Origin: JACRLV01 sp045863555
Lineage (GTDB): Bacteria; Planctomycetota; Phycisphaerae; UBA1845; Fen-1342
Direction: 5' to 3'
NCBI GenBank assembly: GCA_045863555.1
Contig: BTUU01000005.1
Coordinates: forward strand, 1 to 64,000
Length of the DNA: 64,000 nucleotides
Shown here: positions 48,656 to 57,300 of the stretch, one piece after another
Numbering within the stretch: the first letter of the stretch is position 1
Layout: each line of letters opens with the position of its first letter
The notes under the pieces: model-generated
Databases searched by the model: none
Told to the model about the DNA's origin: nothing
What the model saw: the letters and a program-made list of their open reading frames with translations, nothing else
Translations under genes and position numbers: made by a program

Positions 48656-51600
48656 ATGTCGACATCCTCGAAGCCGGCCTCAATCTCCGACGCGAAAGCA
48701 CGCCCGGTCGACTTCTCCGAGTTGCAGCGGGCGGCGGTTCGCGCCCTCGAAGCCCTCTCCATTGAGACGACCGAACCCCTCAAACGCCGGATCGATGACG
48801 ATTTCCAGGCCGCGTTCGCGGTCGCCGAGCGCGACCTGAACGGATCGTTGCAAAAAGCCGAGGCGACGAGGCGGGAACGACTCGAACGGCTGTCCCGGCG
48901 GCACGCCGAGCGCCTTGCCCGCATCGACGCCGAAATGGCCGCCGCCCTCGCTTCCGTGCAGCAGTCGGCGGATCGTGAGCAGGCGGAGGCGGTCGCCGAG
49001 TACGCCGACGCTCGGAGGCAAGCCGTTCGTCAGCGGGACGAAAACGCAGTCATGGTCGAGACCGTGTCGACAGCCACGATGCGCGGTCTCAGCGACGAAT
49101 TGGCCGCGGCGCAGCGAGACGCGACCGGCCAGCGGCGCCGGCTGGATGAAATCGCGCGACGCACCTCCGCCGTCATGGAGCAGTACGGATGCCGGTCGCC
49201 TAAGAGCACCGACCGGAGTTCGAACGACGTACCGACAGGTGCTCCCTTGGATACCGGATCCGCTCCCGGAACATCCGAGGCGCTCAATCCCGATCGATGC
49301 CTGGCCGCCCTCGAAGCGCTCCCTCCCGCGCGGCTCGGCGGCGGCACGGTGTTTCTCCTCGTCCTGCTGAATCTCCTGCCGATCGGCGTCGGCGCTCTCG
49401 CACTTTGGCCGGGGCCCTGGGCGCTCCAGATCGGCATCGGCAGCGGCGCAGGGCTCGTCAGCACATCTCTCGCCGCGGTCGGGATCGCGCGCGTTCTCCG
49501 GAAACGGGCCCGCACGCGACTCCACGAGGCGGCGCGCGCCGAATACGGCCGGCTGATCGAAGCACTCGCCTCCGCCCGCGCGGCCGTCGACGCAAAACTC
49601 AGGCTCGCCGAAGCGCATTTCCGGAGCGAAAGCGCCAAGGTAGAGGCCGCACAGAAGCGCGACACCGATGCGATCGCAGACGACTTCAATTCTCGAACCT
49701 CGCAGGCGGAATCACGGCGGACGAGTGTGGTCCAGGCCGTGCAGGCCCGCCTGACGCGCGAGCGCGAGGCCATTCAGCGCCGCGATGACCAGGCGCGTCA
49801 AAAAGCGACCGAAGAGGAAGGCAGCCGGCGTCAGGAGATCGAAACCCGATTCGCGGAGGAGGTCGATCGCGCCCGGCAGATTCACGCCCAGCGAATGAAC
49901 ACGCTCAGGCCTCGGCACGATTCGGCCCTCGCTGATCTCGAAGCGAGCTGGCCCGACCATCTGGCATGCCTGCAATGCCTCCTGGAGCAGGCGGATCTGC
50001 TCTGCACGGCGCCCGCGCTCAACTGGACCGCCGGGGTTCCATCGGATTGGGCGCCTCCCGAACAGCGTGTCGACCCCCTCCGGATCGGACATTGGCGTCT
50101 GTCGCTGGCTCAACTCAGTCCGGCCGCCCGAGCCCAGGCCGGGTTCCTCGCGGGACGGCCGGCCACGATCGATATTCCCGTGCTCCTCGATCCGCCGTCG
50201 AGCGGCGCGCTGCTGGTGCAATCGAACCACGAAGGCCGCGGCGAAGCGATTTCCGTGCTGCGAACGGCCATGGTCCGGCTTCTGACCTCGCTTCCGCCGG
50301 GTCGTGTGCGATTCACGATTCTCGACCCGATCGGCCTCGGCGAGAGCTTCGCCGGGTTCATGCACCTCGCCGATTACGCCGAAGCGCTGATCGGCGGCCG
50401 AATCTGGACGGAGTCGGATCAGATCGACGCACACCTGGTCGAACTGACCACGCACATGGAGACGGTGATCCAGATGTACCTGCGGAACGAATTCGAAACG
50501 ATCGACGAATACAACGCGCAGGCGGGAACTCTGGCGGAACCGTACCGGTACCTCGTGATCGCCGACTTTCCGGCAAAATTCAACGACGACTCGATGCGTC
50601 GACTGCGCAGCATCATGGAGAGCGGGCCGCGGTGCGGAGTCTTTACGCTCATCGCGCACGACCTCGCGCTTCCGGTTCCGGGGGATCTGCCGCTCGCGTC
50701 GCTCGCCGGCCGGGGCGTTCATCTCGTCCGAGGAGAGCGCGGGTTCGTCTACGCAGATCCGCAGCGGCAGGCGCTCCCGCTTGAGATCGACTCGCCGCCG
50801 GCAGACGAAACACTGACGCGGATCATGAACGTCGTCGGCAACGCGGCCCGGGACCGGCTGCGCGTCGAGCTGCCGTTCGAAACGATCGTGCCCGCGGAGC
50901 AGCAACTCTGGTCCGCATCTTCCGGCAGCGAGGTCAGCATCCCCCTGGGCCACGCCGGCGCGGTCCGGCTCCAGCACCTCCGCCTTGGCCGCGGGCTCTC
51001 GCAGCACGTGCTCATCGCGGGTAAGACCGGTTCGGGAAAGTCGAATCTCCTCCACGTGATCATCACGAATCTCGCGCTCTGGTATGGCCCGGACGAGATC
51101 GAACTCTATCTCGTCGATTTCAAGGAAGGCGTGGAGTTCAAGGCCTACGAGACGCACCCGATTCCGCATATCCGCGCGATCGCGATCGAGAGCGACCGCG
51201 AATTCGGCATCAGCGTCCTGCAGCGGCTCGACGCCGAGCTCGGCCGGCGCGGTGATCTCTTCCGCGCCGCCGGCGTGCAGGATCTGGCCGGCTATCGCGG
51301 GCTGAATCTCGCGCCGCTGCCGCGCACGCTCCTGATCGTCGACGAGTTCCAGGTCTTCTTCACGGAAGACGACCGGCTGTCTCAGGAAGCTGCCGTGCTC
51401 CTCGATCGCCTGGTCCGGCAAGGTCGTGCGTTTGGGATTCATGTTCTGCTGGGATCGCAGACGCTCGGCGGCTCGACGGGGCTCGCGCGAAGCACGATGG
51501 GTCAGATGGCCGTTCGCATCGCGCTGCAATGCTCGGATGCCGATTCCCAGCTCATTCTCGACGACACGAACGTCGCCGCCCGCCTGCTTTCCCGCGCCGG

Positions 51601-52639
51601 CGAGGCGATTTACAACGACGCCGGCGGGCGAGTCGAAGGAAACAGCCCATTCCAGGTCGCGTGGCTCCCGGACGAGATCCGGAACCGGCAGCTTGACCGC
51701 ATCGGCGCGCTCGCCGAGTCGCGCCGCATCGTCCGCGACGCCACGGTCGTGTTCGAAGGCAGTGCCCCTGCAAGTATCGCCCGCAATCAGAGACTCAACG
51801 CGCTCCTGGCCGCGCCGCAGTGGCCCGCGGATTCGAGGACCGAGCCGGCCGCGCCCTTCGCCTGGCTCGGCGACGCGGTGGCGATCAAGGACCCGACCGC
51901 CGCCCGGTTCCGGCGGCAGAACGGCGCGAATCTGCTCATCGTAAGTCAGCGCGAAGACGCGGCGTACGCACTGCTCGGCTCATCGCTGCTCTCCCTGGCC
52001 GCGCAGCTTCCACCGGAGCGGTCCCGGTTCATCGTTCTCGACCCGCGCTCCGCGGAACCCGCGTCGAGCGGACTTCGCTCGCTCGCGGCACTGCTGCCGC
52101 ACGCCATTGATTTCGTCGACTTTCACGAAGTCGCGGCCAGGCTGAATGAACTGGCCGGCGAGGTGCAGCGACGTGTCGACGGTGCGGAGAGCAATTCGGC
52201 GGGAATACCCGCCGACGTCTATCTCCTCGTCGCCGGGCTTCAGCGGTATCGCCTGCTCCGCAAGCAGGAGACGACGTTCAGTTTCTCGCGCCCGACGGAG
52301 GATGACGCCGCGACGCCGGACATGCACGTTGCGACGCTTCTGCGCGAGGGTCCCGTCCACGGTGTTCACTTGCTCGCGTGGGCGGACACGCTGGCAACCG
52401 TGGAGCGCACATTCGAACGGGCGACGCTGGGCGAGTTCGACTGGCGCGTGCTCTTCCAGATGAGCGCTGCGGACTCGACCGTCCTCATCGACACACCCGA
52501 CGCCAACCGGCTCGGCCTCTACCGGGCGATTCTCTTCAGCGAGGAGCAGGGGCTCCTCGAGAAATTCCGGCCCTACGGCCCGCTCACGGGCACCGTGCTC
52601 GATTCAGTCCGAGAGGCGATGGCCCGCCGCACGCCGTAA
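48656..52639 (+). CDS. FtsK/SpoIIIE-type ATPase, EccC-like
   Basis: The product is 1327 residues from ATG 48656. Residues about 30-190 are coiled coil, two hydrophobic segments follow (VFLLVLLNLLPIGVGALALW, LVSTSLAAVGIARVL; about 225-285), then a second coiled coil to about 425. Three RecA-like modules come next. The first (about 505-700) and third (about 1075-1320) share LLV(Q/S)...LP..R.RF.(I/V)LDP but have no P-loop. The middle one has LIAGKTGSGKSNLLHVIITN (Walker A at 789-796), LVDFKEGVEF and LLIVDEFQVFF (Walker B). That is the EccC arrangement with the active site in module 2. It should energise export of the small helical partners encoded just upstream. Confidence 0.88.
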   Translation: MSTSSKPASISDAKARPVDFSELQRAAVRALEALSIETTEPLKRRIDDDFQAAFAVAERDLNGSLQKAEATRRERLERLSRRHAERLARIDAEMAAALASVQQSADREQAEAVAEYADARRQAVRQRDENAVMVETVSTATMRGLSDELAAAQRDATGQRRRLDEIARRTSAVMEQYGCRSPKSTDRSSNDVPTGAPLDTGSAPGTSEALNPDRCLAALEALPPARLGGGTVFLLVLLNLLPIGVGALALWPGPWALQIGIGSGAGLVSTSLAAVGIARVLRKRARTRLHEAARAEYGRLIEALASARAAVDAKLRLAEAHFRSESAKVEAAQKRDTDAIADDFNSRTSQAESRRTSVVQAVQARLTREREAIQRRDDQARQKATEEEGSRRQEIETRFAEEVDRARQIHAQRMNTLRPRHDSALADLEASWPDHLACLQCLLEQADLLCTAPALNWTAGVPSDWAPPEQRVDPLRIGHWRLSLAQLSPAARAQAGFLAGRPATIDIPVLLDPPSSGALLVQSNHEGRGEAISVLRTAMVRLLTSLPPGRVRFTILDPIGLGESFAGFMHLADYAEALIGGRIWTESDQIDAHLVELTTHMETVIQMYLRNEFETIDEYNAQAGTLAEPYRYLVIADFPAKFNDDSMRRLRSIMESGPRCGVFTLIAHDLALPVPGDLPLASLAGRGVHLVRGERGFVYADPQRQALPLEIDSPPADETLTRIMNVVGNAARDRLRVELPFETIVPAEQQLWSASSGSEVSIPLGHAGAVRLQHLRLGRGLSQHVLIAGKTGSGKSNLLHVIITNLALWYGPDEIELYLVDFKEGVEFKAYETHPIPHIRAIAIESDREFGISVLQRLDAELGRRGDLFRAAGVQDLAGYRGLNLAPLPRTLLIVDEFQVFFTEDDRLSQEAAVLLDRLVRQGRAFGIHVLLGSQTLGGSTGLARSTMGQMAVRIALQCSDADSQLILDDTNVAARLLSRAGEAIYNDAGGRVEGNSPFQVAWLPDEIRNRQLDRIGALAESRRIVRDATVVFEGSAPASIARNQRLNALLAAPQWPADSRTEPAAPFAWLGDAVAIKDPTAARFRRQNGANLLIVSQREDAAYALLGSSLLSLAAQLPPERSRFIVLDPRSAEPASSGLRSLAALLPHAIDFVDFHEVAARLNELAGEVQRRVDGAESNSAGIPADVYLLVAGLQRYRLLRKQETTFSFSRPTEDDAATPDMHVATLLREGPVHGVHLLAWADTLATVERTFERATLGEFDWRVLFQMSAADSTVLIDTPDANRLGLYRAILFSEEQGLLEKFRPYGPLTGTVLDSVREAMARRTP

Positions 52640-52787
52640 GAAACGGCCGCCGGCATCCGAGACGCTCGCCTCCGGTGAACTGATCAGCGCAGCACGTTTC
52701 CATGGGGAAGTCGACTATCGCCGGCGCTAGCACTTCATTGAATATGCCTCAACATAAATTGCCCACGCGTCCATATCCGATACTCCT

Positions 52788-53858
52788 ATGGTCGGTACTG
52801 GGGAACTGGAAATGGGACCCGTGTGGCGCGAGTGGATTCTGACGATTATCGGCCAGGCTTGCTGCGTCGGCGTGGGCATCTGGCTCTTTGCCGTGCAGGC
52901 CGTTCGCGAGCTCGGGCAGAACGGAGGATCGACTCCACAGGGCGGGGGGAGTCTGGTTGTCATCGGCGCCCTGACCGTCTTCTGGGTGGTCATTCTCCAG
53001 TCCCTGACGAGCTTTCTGTTCATTTCGGGGTTTCGAGACGGTCTGAAGCGCCGTGATGCCAGAACCGCACATGAGAACATGCGGCAAATGCAGCAGTTCG
53101 TACGCGCGCAGGACGCGATCATCTTCGGGCTGGCGAAGCTGGCCGAATCGCGCGATCCCGACACGGGACGGCACCTCGACCGGATCTCCGAGTACTCGCG
53201 CATCCTCGCGGAGGCGGCACGGCTCGACGATCGCTTTTCGACCACGATTTCAACTGAATTTATCCGGCTCATCCAGCTCGCGTCGGCGCTCCATGACATC
53301 GGAAAGGTCGGGATCGAGGATCACATCCTGCTCAAACCCGGTCCGCTCGACGAACACGAGCGGGCCCGGATGGAGGACCACACGCACCTCGCGGTGCAGT
53401 GCCTCGACGAGATCGTGCGGCGTGTGGGCTGCTCGCCCCTCCTCCAGATGGCCCGCGAGATCGCGCTGGGGCACCACGAACGATGGGACGGAGAGGGGTA
53501 TCCATACGGACTTGTGCACGACGAAATACCGCTGGCCGCGCGAATCGTCTCGATCGTCGACGTCTACGATGCCCTGCGCTCCGCCCGCCCCTACAAGGCG
53601 CCGCTGTCGCACGCGGAGGCGAGAGAGTACCTGACGAAAGCCGCGGGCACGCATTTCGACCCCGAGCTGGTCCGAATCTGGCTCACCGTCGAGGGGCGTT
53701 TCGACGCGATCGCCGCCGCGAGCGGCGATGCCCGGCCGGCATGCTCGCGCTTCATCGCAAGCCCGCCCGACGAGGAAATGGTCTCCGCGGCAGGAACAGG
53801 AGCCGAAATCACTCTCGATCGCACCGAAACTCATCACTCGCGGAGTACGTGTCGATGA
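52788..53858 (+). CDS. Membrane HD-GYP domain protein
   Basis: The product is 356 residues. Two membrane helices (about 17-38 and 55-80) precede the HD-GYP domain. HLDRISEYS (H129) and LHDIGKVGI (HD at 169-170) provide metal ligands, and HHERWDGEGYP (229-239) carries the second His pair and a variant of the GYP element. The domain hydrolyses cyclic di-GMP (or related dinucleotides), and in planctomycetes such proteins often regulate surface and export systems. The neighbouring HD gene overlaps its stop by 4 bp. There is no extra sensory domain beyond the short periplasmic loop. Confidence 0.85.
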   Translation: MVGTGELEMGPVWREWILTIIGQACCVGVGIWLFAVQAVRELGQNGGSTPQGGGSLVVIGALTVFWVVILQSLTSFLFISGFRDGLKRRDARTAHENMRQMQQFVRAQDAIIFGLAKLAESRDPDTGRHLDRISEYSRILAEAARLDDRFSTTISTEFIRLIQLASALHDIGKVGIEDHILLKPGPLDEHERARMEDHTHLAVQCLDEIVRRVGCSPLLQMAREIALGHHERWDGEGYPYGLVHDEIPLAARIVSIVDVYDALRSARPYKAPLSHAEAREYLTKAAGTHFDPELVRIWLTVEGRFDAIAAASGDARPACSRFIASPPDEEMVSAAGTGAEITLDRTETHHSRSTCR

Positions 53859-54826
53859 AGGCGCCCCGGCAAGCACGCGGAAGACGATCTCTGGAGATCA
53901 TGCTGATCGTCGTCGTAATCGGCATGACGACGCTGTTCATCCTGATGCGCGAGCACCGGCTCCTCGCGCTGAATCTGTTCTATCTGCCGGTCATCATCAG
54001 CGGCTACTTCCTGGGGCGATACAGTGCAGGCGTGCTGGCGCTGCTCTCGGCGCTGACGGTAACCGTTTCCACGATTCTCTTCCCTCAGCAGTTCGCGTCG
54101 TATGTAACGCCGACCGAGATCGCGATCACGCTGACACTGTGGTCCGCCGTACTCGGACTGGCCGCGATCCTCATCGGCACTCTATGCGATGACCGGGCCT
54201 CGACGGTCTCCGAATTGCAGCGCGCATACGTCGGCATGGCCGAGGTGCTCTCGCGCTATCTCCACGGTAACGATCCGCAGAACAGCTCGCGTGCGCAGCG
54301 CGTCGCGCGACTGTGCAATGCGATTTCGGATGCGCTGCGCCTGCCTCCGAAACATGCGGACGACATTCGAGTCGCAGCGCTGCTTCACGATCTCGGGGAG
54401 GTCGAGATTACGACAAAGCTCATCCGCCGGGCCGTGGATTCTCTCGAGCACACCGACCCCTATGCACATTCCACGTTCACAGGCGGGGATCTGGTCGAGT
54501 CGCTCGGTGAGGTCCTCCAGGGCGCGGTCCCGCTTCTGGCGACACAGGACGAGGGAGTCATGTCGCTGGTGACGGAACGCGGAGGGTACGAAGTTCCTTT
54601 CGGCGTGCACGTCATCCGCGCCGCCCGCACCTACGATCAGTTGAGCTTCGACGGCCGGGGGCGGCGCATCCTGCCTCACGAGGCAGTGATTCAGCGGATG
54701 CGCGTCGACGCGGCCGGCCCGTATGCACTCGTGCTCGACGTACTCGCGCGGGCAGCGCAGCCCCAATCAACGCAGAGCGTGCACGAACAGGCCCTTCCGC
54801 GCTCCCCGGTCCTCGAAGTCCGCTGA
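53855..54826 (+). CDS. Four-helix membrane protein with degenerate HD domain
   Basis: The product is 323 residues from ATG 53855, coupled to the previous gene. Four hydrophobic helices (about 14-31, 37-53, 57-78 and 90-110) resemble a small sensory membrane module. The cytoplasmic part has AALLHDLGEVEI (HD at 178-179), which aligns with the HD motif of its neighbour, but the later block reads VTERGGYEVPFG and lacks the HHE..DG.GYP ligands. It may bind a nucleotide without hydrolysing it, or pair with the active HD-GYP protein. Confidence 0.72.
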   Translation: MKAPRQARGRRSLEIMLIVVVIGMTTLFILMREHRLLALNLFYLPVIISGYFLGRYSAGVLALLSALTVTVSTILFPQQFASYVTPTEIAITLTLWSAVLGLAAILIGTLCDDRASTVSELQRAYVGMAEVLSRYLHGNDPQNSSRAQRVARLCNAISDALRLPPKHADDIRVAALLHDLGEVEITTKLIRRAVDSLEHTDPYAHSTFTGGDLVESLGEVLQGAVPLLATQDEGVMSLVTERGGYEVPFGVHVIRAARTYDQLSFDGRGRRILPHEAVIQRMRVDAAGPYALVLDVLARAAQPQSTQSVHEQALPRSPVLEVR

Positions 54827-54949
54827 TCCGGATCATCCGCCGCCGCTCGAAGCCGTGCGCCCATACCGCGTCTCCCTCTGGCAACGGGACCGCGCCGGGC
54901 ACATCGGATATGCTGCTTCGCCAACTCGGCTTCGCGAGGATTCGACTTG

Positions 54950-55438
54950 ATGTCGCTCGATGCAGTTCAGGATTTCTATCCGGACGATCTGGCCCATTGC
55001 TACGGCTGCGGCCGCCTCAATGCGGCCGGCCTCCACGTGCAAAGCCGATGGGATGGCGATGAGACGGTCGCCGTCCTGACGCCGGCCGCGCACCACACGG
55101 CGATCCCCGGATACGTGTACGGCGGCCTCATCGCCTCGCTGGTCGATTGTCACGGCACCGGCTCGGCGGCGCTCGCAGCGCTTCGGGCCGCGGGACACGC
55201 GCCGGGCTCCCAGCCGCCGCCGCGTTTCGTCACGGCTTCGCTCAAGGTCGATTTCCTCAAGCCGACGCCGATGGGTCCGCCGCTCGAAGCGCGGGGCCGC
55301 ATTGTCGAGCTGAAGTCCCGCAAGGTGATCGTTGACGTGACCGTCACCGCGAATGGTGACGTGTGCGCCCGGGGAACCGTGGTGGCCGTGGTCATGCCGG
55401 AGCAGATGCTGCCGCGGACCGGCAAATCGCGGGGCTGA
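54950..55438 (+). CDS. Hotdog-fold thioesterase (PaaI/4HBT-like)
   Basis: The product is 162 residues. The N-terminus LAHCYGCGRLNAAGLHVQSR is typical of the CYGCG..N..GL group, and HHTAIPGYVYGGLIASLVDC contains the hotdog active-site helix with G-G-.-.-A-.-.-D. FLKPTPMGPPLEARGRIV and VIVDVTVTANGDVCARGTVV complete the sheet. It should hydrolyse an acyl-CoA of unknown type. GAGGA precedes the ATG at 54950. Neighbours give no pathway hint. Confidence 0.82.
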   Translation: MSLDAVQDFYPDDLAHCYGCGRLNAAGLHVQSRWDGDETVAVLTPAAHHTAIPGYVYGGLIASLVDCHGTGSAALAALRAAGHAPGSQPPPRFVTASLKVDFLKPTPMGPPLEARGRIVELKSRKVIVDVTVTANGDVCARGTVVAVVMPEQMLPRTGKSRG

Positions 55439-55563
55439 GTTGACTCGCGACCGCCCGCGTTGCCTTTTTCTCCGGCGCGTCAGCCGATTTTCGAGCCGCC
55501 TGCGGATCCACAAGCGGCAGCGAGGCGCGGATCGACCCACGCCGGAAGAGATGGGGGCGTCGG

Positions 55564-56256
55564 TCAGGGATATACCCTGCCGACCCCGAGCACTCGCCAC
55601 GTGCCGCGGATTCGCGCGAGTTCCAGGTTGATCGACCAGCCCGGACGGGCCTTGGCCGTCACCATTCTGGGGAGCGTCAACAGAATCTCATCACCCACGA
55701 GCGAATCGAGCGCCAGTTTCCCCGGCGCTGCAACCCGAATCATGAACTCCCCTTCGAGATGATCTTCGTCGGGCAGGTCGATCGGCGCGCGCGCGGGGTG
55801 CATTTCCACATGCTGGACGAGGAGGCGGCAAAACTCGTCGCATCCGACGAGCCGATCGCCCGGATTGTCGCCCGCCAGTTCCCGATACTCGGCATGCTGC
55901 CTGGAACCCCAGAATCCCTTCAGCACCAGCCACGCTCCGAGCCGCTCCATGACCGGCCCAACCGCACGCAGGAACCCCTTCGTGCCGTAGCCACGGCGGA
56001 CCGCGAAATGTCCCGTCATCGCGTTCAGATGGAAGGGCTGAATGTACTCCGGGCCGAAAATGTCGCAAAATCGTCGATCGTGCCGATACTCCACGTTGAA
56101 GCGCTGCCTGTCTTCAACGTCCAGATCGTCCGCCGCCCCGGCATTCAGATAATCCTGAAACAGCTCGATGATTGCCGTCGGAGAGGCGGTCGAGCGTGGA
56201 TTTCCTGCGCCGGTTTCGTCGAGAAACTGCGCCAGCGCCTCAGTAATCGTGGGCAT
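55564..56256 (-). CDS. Conserved hypothetical soluble protein
   Basis: The product is 230 residues with no signal peptide or membrane segment. It begins MPTITEALAQFLDETGAGNP and has MERLGAWLVLKGFWGSRQHA and LLTLPRMVTAKARPGWSINL later. I do not recognise it. A strong GAGGGGG site precedes the ATG at 56256, so it is translated well. The thioesterase gene upstream is convergent, with a 125-bp gap; the SWIM gene on the same strand ends 97 bp before its start. Confidence 0.7.
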   Translation of the reverse strand: MPTITEALAQFLDETGAGNPRSTASPTAIIELFQDYLNAGAADDLDVEDRQRFNVEYRHDRRFCDIFGPEYIQPFHLNAMTGHFAVRRGYGTKGFLRAVGPVMERLGAWLVLKGFWGSRQHAEYRELAGDNPGDRLVGCDEFCRLLVQHVEMHPARAPIDLPDEDHLEGEFMIRVAAPGKLALDSLVGDEILLTLPRMVTAKARPGWSINLELARIRGTWRVLGVGRVYP

Positions 56257-56353
56257 AGTCCCCCCTCATTGATTTGAGAACCCGCGCGCACGCGCCCCCG
56301 GCCACGGCGTCGTAGGTCGTAAACCGCGCCCCGGCAACACACGGCGTCCGCGA

Positions 56354-57298
56354 TCATTTTGAGCGGCTGCGTTTCGGGGTCGCTTTGCGCGTCTTGGCGC
56401 CACGTTTCGCTGCGGCCGCGCCCGTTGATTTCGCAACGGCCTTCGCAGCGCGGGGGGCTGCGACCCGGCCGGACGCCGCCGGCCGAACGGCCGACCTAGA
56501 CGCTTGCGGCGAGGTCCGGACCGTCGTACGCGTGCGTCCGCCTGCCGTGGATTTGTTCGAACCGTCCGGAGCGGCCGCCGCGCCGGAGTCCGGTGCGAGA
56601 TCGATGCCGAAGACATCCGCGAGCTGGTCGACCCCGAGGTTTTTCCGGTCCATCGTCGAGCTCTTTTTCACAATCCCAACAACGCCCGCCTTCGAGATCA
56701 GATCGTCATGATTGACGCCTCGAAGCCGGAAGAGCAGCTCCGGCTTTTCGTCGAGCCTGGCGCCGACGCCGTACAGCACCGCCGCGACATGTTTGCACAT
56801 GCCCGCCCAATCCGGACACGAGCAATCCATGCTGATTTCGTTCGGCCGCGGAAAGAGCCCCTGATCGCGATCCGTAACGACGCGCATCACCTCGTCGGAC
56901 AGCCGGCCCTGGAGCAACTCCAGCAGCGACCCGACCCCGCCAGCGCAGCACTCGCAGACGCGCGTCCAGGCTGGCTTCGGAAGCGCCTTGATTTTGACGG
57001 TCACGTCGTAGATCGACGATCCGCTGACCTTCGCCACAATGCGTCCGGGATGGATCTCCAGATGGCAGACTGAACCGTTCCGCACGTACGTCCGCCCGCG
57101 CGGCAATCGGTTTTCGAAATCGCTGAATTTCTCGAGATGCTCGCACCAGGACCGGCCCCAGAAGCTGCGCGCGATCTGCCGCCCCTGAATCTCCACGGGT
57201 TCGATCGTCACGCCCCATCTTCGCATCTTGCTTAAGGCGGCCTGCGCCTGCGCGCGCCGCTGGGCAACCGAGACGTACGGCCGCCAGCTCCACGACAT
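56354..57298 (-). CDS. SWIM zinc-finger protein
   Basis: The product is 314 residues. The SWIM motif reads CSCPDWAGMCKH (C159, C161, C168, H170), the full CxCx(n)CxH set. A preceding domain (residues about 1-140) includes FWGRSWCEHLEKFSDFENRL and VRNGSVCHLEIHPGRIVAKV, the usual SWIM-partner pattern. The last 75 residues are Ala/Lys/Arg-rich and basic, likely for nucleic acid binding. It starts 2 bp after the Swi2/Snf2 ATPase stop, and this pair is a recurring bacterial gene neighbourhood. The ATG at 57298 encodes MSWSWRPYVSVAQRRAQA. Confidence 0.87.
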   Translation of the reverse strand: MSWSWRPYVSVAQRRAQAQAALSKMRRWGVTIEPVEIQGRQIARSFWGRSWCEHLEKFSDFENRLPRGRTYVRNGSVCHLEIHPGRIVAKVSGSSIYDVTVKIKALPKPAWTRVCECCAGGVGSLLELLQGRLSDEVMRVVTDRDQGLFPRPNEISMDCSCPDWAGMCKHVAAVLYGVGARLDEKPELLFRLRGVNHDDLISKAGVVGIVKKSSTMDRKNLGVDQLADVFGIDLAPDSGAAAAPDGSNKSTAGGRTRTTVRTSPQASRSAVRPAASGRVAAPRAAKAVAKSTGAAAAKRGAKTRKATPKRSRSK

Positions 57299-57300
57299 CG

